The position numbers and the translations under genes are program-made. DNA of 64,000 nt from Sarcomyxa edulis. Lineage: Eukaryota > Basidiomycota > Agaricomycetes > Agaricales > Mycenaceae. The stretch is from the NCBI GenBank assembly GCA_009761415.1, contig QUOL01000001.1:930001-994000 (forward strand), in the 5' to 3' direction. A model generated the notes under the pieces. That model worked only from the letters and a program-made list of their open reading frames with translations. It searched no databases and had not been told where the DNA came from. Positions 59,159 to 64,000 of this stretch are shown here, piece after piece (position 1 is the first letter of the stretch; the number at the start of each line of letters is the position of its first letter).

Positions 59159-59577
59159 ATGACCATTCGCCTCCGATTCGCCCTCCACGGCACACGCCAT
59201 GCCCGTATATTCCACCTAGTCGCTATTGATCACAAACTACGACGAGACGCCAAACCTGCTGAAACTTTGGGTATATACGATCCCCAGCTTCATCCAGGCC
59301 AGAGTCACAAAACACTGGAATGGAGTGTGGATAGGATACGTTACTGGTTATCCGTGGGGGCAATACCTAGTAAACCTGTCGTAAAAATGCTTGAGCTGGT
59401 ATGTCTGAAGGTATACTTGCTGCTTGAACCAAGCTCATTGTATCTTTCTAGGGCGGTATTCTTCCACCAGACTCTCCATATCATCCAAAAGCTACGGGTC
59501 CACGTACCGACGCCGTTACCACGCCAGAGCAGTCCTCTGGAACCCCATCTAAGCAATCACCATCCAAGTCGTCGTAA
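59159..59577 (+). CDS. MRPS16: Mitochondrial small-subunit ribosomal protein bS16m
   Basis: Two exons, 59159-59398 and 59452-59577, give about 121 aa. The S16 core is present: MTIRLRFALHGTRHARIFHL, VAIDHKLRRDAKPAETLGIY, DPQLHPGQSHKTLEWSVDRI, RYWLSVGAIPSKPVVKMLEL. The Ser/Pro-rich end is a mitochondrial-type extension. It binds 16S-like rRNA in the small mitoribosomal subunit. Confidence 0.94.
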
Positions 59578-59700
59578 CGTCGTTATGCATTAGCGCTGAC
59601 TTATTGCCCGCGAGGAGAGATGGGAGAGGGAGGAGCTTCTTTCGTTATATGACCAAAGATTGCGGGTGCGGAATATCTGTCGGCTGGACGGAGGTTGCAT

Positions 59701-59722
59701 TCGAGCCTTCGAGCCTTCGAGA
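59701..59722. repeat. Short tandem repeat TCGAGCCT
   Basis: TTCGAGCC/TCGAGCCT units occur two and a half times just downstream of bS16m. Slippage-type repeat, not inside a gene. Confidence 0.7.
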
Positions 59723-59843
59723 GGAAGAATCAACAGCTGTGCTTTAGGCTTTCATCTGGGTAGATGCTTTCCATTTACTTTATCACATTTGTATTACAGA
59801 ACCAACATCGAACGTTCAAAAAACTAATTACACTTTGAGAGTC

Positions 59844-60702
59844 CTAGCTGGACTCCAAGATGGCTGCAATTTCATGGTGGCCTGCGATCCGGGCTAGCTC
59901 GGAGGCGGTCAAGTCGTCAGGATCCTAAAGACGTGTATAGTGAAGAGTTATGGACAAGAATAATCGAAATACGTTGGATGTCTACCTTAATAGTACGGTC
60001 AGCACCGCTGGATACCAAAAGTTGTACAGCAGCGAGGTGGCCTCTGTCTGAAGCCAGGTGCAATGGTGTATAACCCTGTCAGGACTATACATCAGCGAGG
60101 AAGCTAGTAACATATATACATTTTCACTCACAAAATCGTCAAGCTCGTTTATATCCACGTCAGGGTTTTCTTGTAGATGCAGAGATAAAGCAGAAGTATC
60201 ATTCGCGACAGTCAATCCGTGAATGCTGCCATCGGGCTCTTCATCGGGTTGCGCCATGGCGCTCACTGTCATTCCAGTACCTTCACCTGCATGCCGCTGG
60301 CTAGTACTATCGTCGTCCCAGATGTCCTCCTCCTCCTCCTCGTTAGTTTCAGGTGTAGCAGTCACCCCTTCCGTCCAACCAAGACTCCGAGCCAGATCGA
60401 GGTATCTTGTTTCTGCATCTGCAGCATTCACGTAGGCTTTACTGGCCGAGCTCCACGCATCCCACTTTGCCCTCCCGGTCATATCAAATATTGACGGACG
60501 AGATGTCGTGGGGGTGACCGACACAGTCAGATATTTGAAGAGACCATAAAGCTGTTTGTCAAAGACACGATCAGGATACGCTCAATGAACTCGGGGGATG
60601 GTGGACCTCGAGTTTTATTGACGAAGAAACGTTCTTGAGGGAAGATGCATTGGCGATGTACGATGCTGCTTCATGGAAATGTGCGGAGCAAGTGTAGGAC
60701 AT
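59844..60702 (-). CDS. Acyl-CoA-binding and ankyrin-repeat protein (ACBD6-like)
   Basis: Starts at ATG 60702 (MSYTCSAHFHEAASYIANAS); exons include 60702-60607 and from 60551; stop 59846-59844. The ACB four-helix domain is read across the first intron: LYGLFKYLTVSVTPTTSRPS, then FDMTGRAKWDAWSSASKAYV and ETRYLDLARSLGW, with the conserved Lys/Trp/Tyr pattern. An acidic linker (NEEEEEDIWDDDS) leads to ankyrin units: DDFGYTPLHLASDRGHLAAV, LLVSSGADRTIK, ELARIAGHHEIAAILES. This is the ACBD6 layout. ACBD6 binds long-chain acyl-CoA and helps N-myristoylation in animals. The gene starts 86 bp after the LSC1 stop on the same strand. Confidence 0.85.
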
Positions 60703-60788
60703 GGTCAAGGTATAGCTATAGAAAGTCTCTATTACGTAAATATGGAACGCGAAGGCCCGAAATATAATAATCCGCAACAATTCTATCC

Positions 60789-62219
60789 TCATACAAGACC
60801 AGCTGCCTTCATTGCCTGAAAATGTTGGTCAGAAAAGAGAATTACAGCAGGATAGGATGCATACCTTCAGCATCTCGATACCAATTTTGGCGGGACTGTC
60901 AGTCACGATAGCGCCGGCCTTTTCTAGAGCAGCGACTTTGTCTGATGCAGCACCTGTAGAATCACGTCAGATACAGCGCACGAAAAGAAGGATTGAATCG
61001 CACCTTTGCCTCCGGAGATGATGGCACCAGCGTGTCCCATACGTCTACCAGGTGGCGCAGTGCGTCCAGCAATAAATCCAACAACGGGCTTAGGACGGCT
61101 TCGGGTAAGGTTGTACTTTTCAAGCCATTCAGCGGCTTCCTCCTCCATCGAACCACCAATCTCTCCAATGATGACGATACCTGTAAAATTCAAGGCGTTG
61201 AGATGAGATAGACCCGCGATGGAAATCGCGTTGCACACCTTCAGTATTGGGATCATCGAGGAAGATTTTGATGAGATCGAGATGCTGCGTCCCCGGGAAA
61301 GGATCACCTCCAATTCCGACCACAAGAGACTGGCCGAGACCAACACCAGTGGTCTGAGCAACTGCCTCGTATGTCAAAGTGCCAGAACGCGACACGATAC
61401 CTAGTTGAAAAAAATTGGTCTTCTTCCACGAGATGAGCTCATGACATTACGCACCAATTTTACCAGGCATGTGAATGTGTCCAGGTTGGATACCCATCTT
61501 GCAACCGAGAGGGTTGATGATTCCGGGGCAATTGGGACCAACAAGACGCGATTTCGACTGACTCTTGAGAGCGTCCATGACCTGGAATGAACTATATCAA
61601 GTCGTGCTCTCTTGGGTGTCAGAGCGATAAGATAGTCACCTTGATTTCATCGGCTTGAGGGATACCCTCCGTGATGCAGACAATCAGCCCAATCTCATTT
61701 TCTATCGCCTCGATGATGGCATCAGCAGCGGTAGGAGGGGGCACGTAGAGCACTGTAGCATCAGGTTTTGTCTCTCTGACAGCCTTTCGAGACCGATGAA
61801 TATTAGTCTGCGTACACCTAAAAAACCTGCGAGACACCCACATCTCTGACAGTTCCAAAAACTGGGAGACCCAAATGCGTTTGTCCAGCCTTCTTCGGCG
61901 ACACTCCTCCGACCATGTTAGTACCGTAGGCCAATGCTTCTCGCACATGGAAAGTCCCCTTTGACGCGACAACGTCAGTACTTTTGTCGTTATTTCAAAA
62001 CGGCATGACGCACAGTCTTTCCAGTGAATCCTTGACAAAGAACCCTTGTGTCTTTGTGAATCAGAAGATTCTTTGCGGTATCTGCATAACTCTGTCTAGT
62101 CGCAGATTGCGAGAACGTCCGGCGGCCGGCTAAAAGAAAGTGAGAAACAGAAAAAAAATGAGACAAACGACGGACTGAAACATACAAGTTCGTAAAGATT
62201 GACCAGCGCGACACAACAT
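60789..62219 (-). CDS. LSC1: Succinyl-CoA ligase alpha subunit, mitochondrial
   Basis: Starts at ATG 62219 ([11 protein letters not shown]), several exons, stop 60791-60789. A presequence ([20 protein letters not shown]) leads to the CoA-binding fold [74 protein letters not shown] and [20 protein letters not shown]. The phospho-His loop is [19 protein letters not shown]. It makes ATP or GTP from succinyl-CoA in the citric acid cycle, as a dimer with the beta subunit. Confidence 0.96.
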
Positions 62220-62470
62220 GATGAAAGTGAGATACCTGGTGTAGTTGAAGCACTAAAGTACTAACGCGGAAAAGCACGGGCTCATTGCGGGGGACCAGCC
62301 AATTTGTATTTGTTACGATGATTTTTGCGCGGAAGTCCGACCGGGGTCCGGGGAGCCTTTCAATGTTCTTTTCTCTCCGTTCTCCGTCTCAAGACCATCT
62401 TGCAATACGTGTAGTATACATTGTACAGTATGTCACGCCATAAATACTGCATCCTTTCTAGACCCATTTC

Positions 62471-64000
62471 CTATCGTTCCAATGCTCCCACACGTCGCCG
62501 TTCAAGCGCTTTACGCGACGCACGATGAAGCCCTATGATCGCATACTTGACCTTGTCAAACAGCCCATTATTGATCGCACTGAAGACAAGAAGATCAGTG
62601 GTGGACATAACAGACAACTGAATAGACGAACCCGGTCACATCGGTCAAGAACTGTGTCTTGGCCTGAACAGGTGCGGCCGTAGTGGGCAATTGTTGTAGG
62701 ACGGCAGGTAGCCATGAAATGAATTGAGAGGACCAGGAGAACGATATGGCTCGCAAGATTGAGACCACCAACGATGTAGAGTCTTCAGGGAAGTCGCCCA
62801 CTAAACCGGTCAGGATATATCCAACAAATTCAAAGCCTTCCTTGTCCACAACACCTCGGATGGCAGCTGCATAGAGAGGGAACTTGGGGGGAACAGGCGA
62901 AGGAAGCACAGGTCCAAGGCAGTCGTGAGTCACTATTAGGCGGAAAAGTTCTAGAGCAGTGAATATAATGTCAGAGTGGATGACGGTGAGTGCCGCTATA
63001 GATGCACGGAAAGCCAGTGGGAAAGCCGACGACTGGAAATATATATCTGGAGCATAGTCAACCAGCTGCAATTCCAATTGCAGGTAGTCTTCCAGAACTA
63101 GCGGATAGTCAGTATCTGTGGAAGGAGTACGACAACGAATGTACTTACCATCAGGTAGATCTCCGGGCGTTTTCACTTGCAAGAACGCTACCATTTTATT
63201 CGTCGCTCTCTCGTAGAGTTCGTGGTATGACGCGCGAAGATTTTGATTCTCCTCATTGCCGAATCTGTTAATAATCTTGCCTGCAATCCATAGATAACTG
63301 GGGAACCCTGTAGCCTCGAAGGCCAGGGACATCCGCGAAATGACCGAAGGCGCCACAGAGAGCGCAGAACTTCCGAATAGGTTGATTCCGTGTCGAATGA
63401 CTCGGGTTGCGCGCTCCGCCATGTCGTAGTCAGACCCGTATTTTGAGAGGAAAGTATCGAATATAGCCCAAGCTTCTTGACAGCTGTTTTGGCAAGCTGC
63501 TGGTAGTTCTTCGCCAAAGCTGCGGATGACATGTAGCATGACTTCTAGATTTTCGAGCCCATCTAATGGAACATGTCAGGACCGATGAAGGATTAAAATT
63601 GGACCCAACTTACTGCCAACATCCTCTAGTTCCTGCTGAGTTGCAACCGTCGTCTTGGTGGCCACTGCGTGGAGACTGGAAAGGATATCCACGGAAAACG
63701 TTCGCAACGATTCCGCCGCTTGTTCCATAGGCATTCCAGAAATGACATAGGCGATAGCTTCATAAACTTGTCTTCTATCATCTTGAGCCAGTTTTGGTCC
63801 TCTGGTGTTGAGGAACACATGAAGAGTAGGCAGGAAATCAGCGAGATGCTAAAATGAGGTATCAGCAGCCGTAATTTGAGATGAAAGGATATTACTGTAC
63901 CTGTTTGCAATCCTGACACAGATACTTGAGGGCTTGACCAGCGGCAGCAGAAACCTCCGTATCTGCATCATCGAAACCAGCAGATATGTAACCCAATTGA
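62471..64000 (-). CDS. MTR10: Mtr10/transportin-3-like karyopherin, 5' end off window
   Basis: Only the C-terminal part lies in the window. From the right edge it reads DADTEVSAAAGQALKYLCQD, LPTLHVFLNTRGPKLAQDDR, RQVYEAIAYVISGMPMEQAA, then MLHVIRSFGEELPAACQNSC, DMAERATRVIRHGINLFGSS, GVVDKEGFEFVGYILTGLVG and the end KALERRRVGALER. HEAT-repeat helices are visible throughout. This matches Mtr10/TNPO3 importins that carry SR-type RNA-binding proteins into the nucleus. The stop is at 62473-62471; the start is beyond 64000. Confidence 0.9.

Noticed and set aside
1..64000. tRNA, rRNA, CRISPR, transposon or viral remnants
   Set aside because: I saw no cloverleaf with B-box, no array of spaced repeats, no terminal repeats and no transposase or polymerase motif. 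A tRNA scan by program could still find a weak case.

Overview
This window reads as nuclear DNA of a filamentous basidiomycete, probably an Agaricomycete. Nearly every gene is cut by many 50-70 nt GT-AG introns. The gene set is fungal: a Mim2-like protein, a Mrh4-type helicase, a PTC6-type phosphatase and a fungal CSL transcription factor. A cytochrome P450, a Git3/cAMP-receptor-like GPCR and small secreted proteins fit the same picture. Genes are packed on both strands, about 33 well-supported genes in 64 kb. I saw no rRNA, CRISPR array, transposon or virus-like element, and no tRNA that I could support. Exon joins were worked out by hand from splice signals and reading-frame continuity. Where I give an exact length, the exon sum is divisible by three.

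Layout: (1) 1-8.3 kb: an SMP/PH lipid-transfer protein (5' complete, 3' end off the window), mitoribosomal uS17m, prefoldin subunit 6, an 18-exon gamma-glutamyltransferase-like gene and a mitochondrial PP2C. (2) 8.3-11.0 kb: a puzzling stretch with a chain of intron-like signals and very short possible exons. (3) 11-15.4 kb: a secreted histidine acid phosphatase and a 7TM receptor. (4) 15.7-27 kb: Vps20, the U-box cyclophilin Cyp60/PPIL2, a PPR protein, Mim2, a sugar-porter MFS and a Mrh4-like helicase. (5) 27-37 kb: a DUF4203-type membrane protein, a small orphan, the CSL regulator and pyruvate kinase. (6) 37-46 kb: a DxD glycosyltransferase, ribulose-phosphate 3-epimerase, a pair of related small secreted proteins, an acidic orphan and COX13. 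(7) 46-64 kb: Rpn2, a D-2-hydroxyacid dehydrogenase, a P450, importin alpha, LSm5, an APE1-type endonuclease, mitoribosomal bS16m, an acyl-CoA-binding/ankyrin protein, succinyl-CoA ligase alpha and a Mtr10/transportin-3-like receptor cut by the right edge.

Most genes are housekeeping. Eight encode products expected in mitochondria (MRPS17, PTC6, the PPR protein, MIM2, MRH4, COX13, MRPS16, LSC1). Several neighbours are divergent pairs sharing promoters of about 90-350 bp. I see no obvious biosynthetic cluster or defence island. The most unusual observations concern gene structure: GC-AG introns, stop-free introns of 54-57 nt that a naive reading would translate, microexons, the unexplained 8.8-10.7 kb region and the paired secreted proteins.
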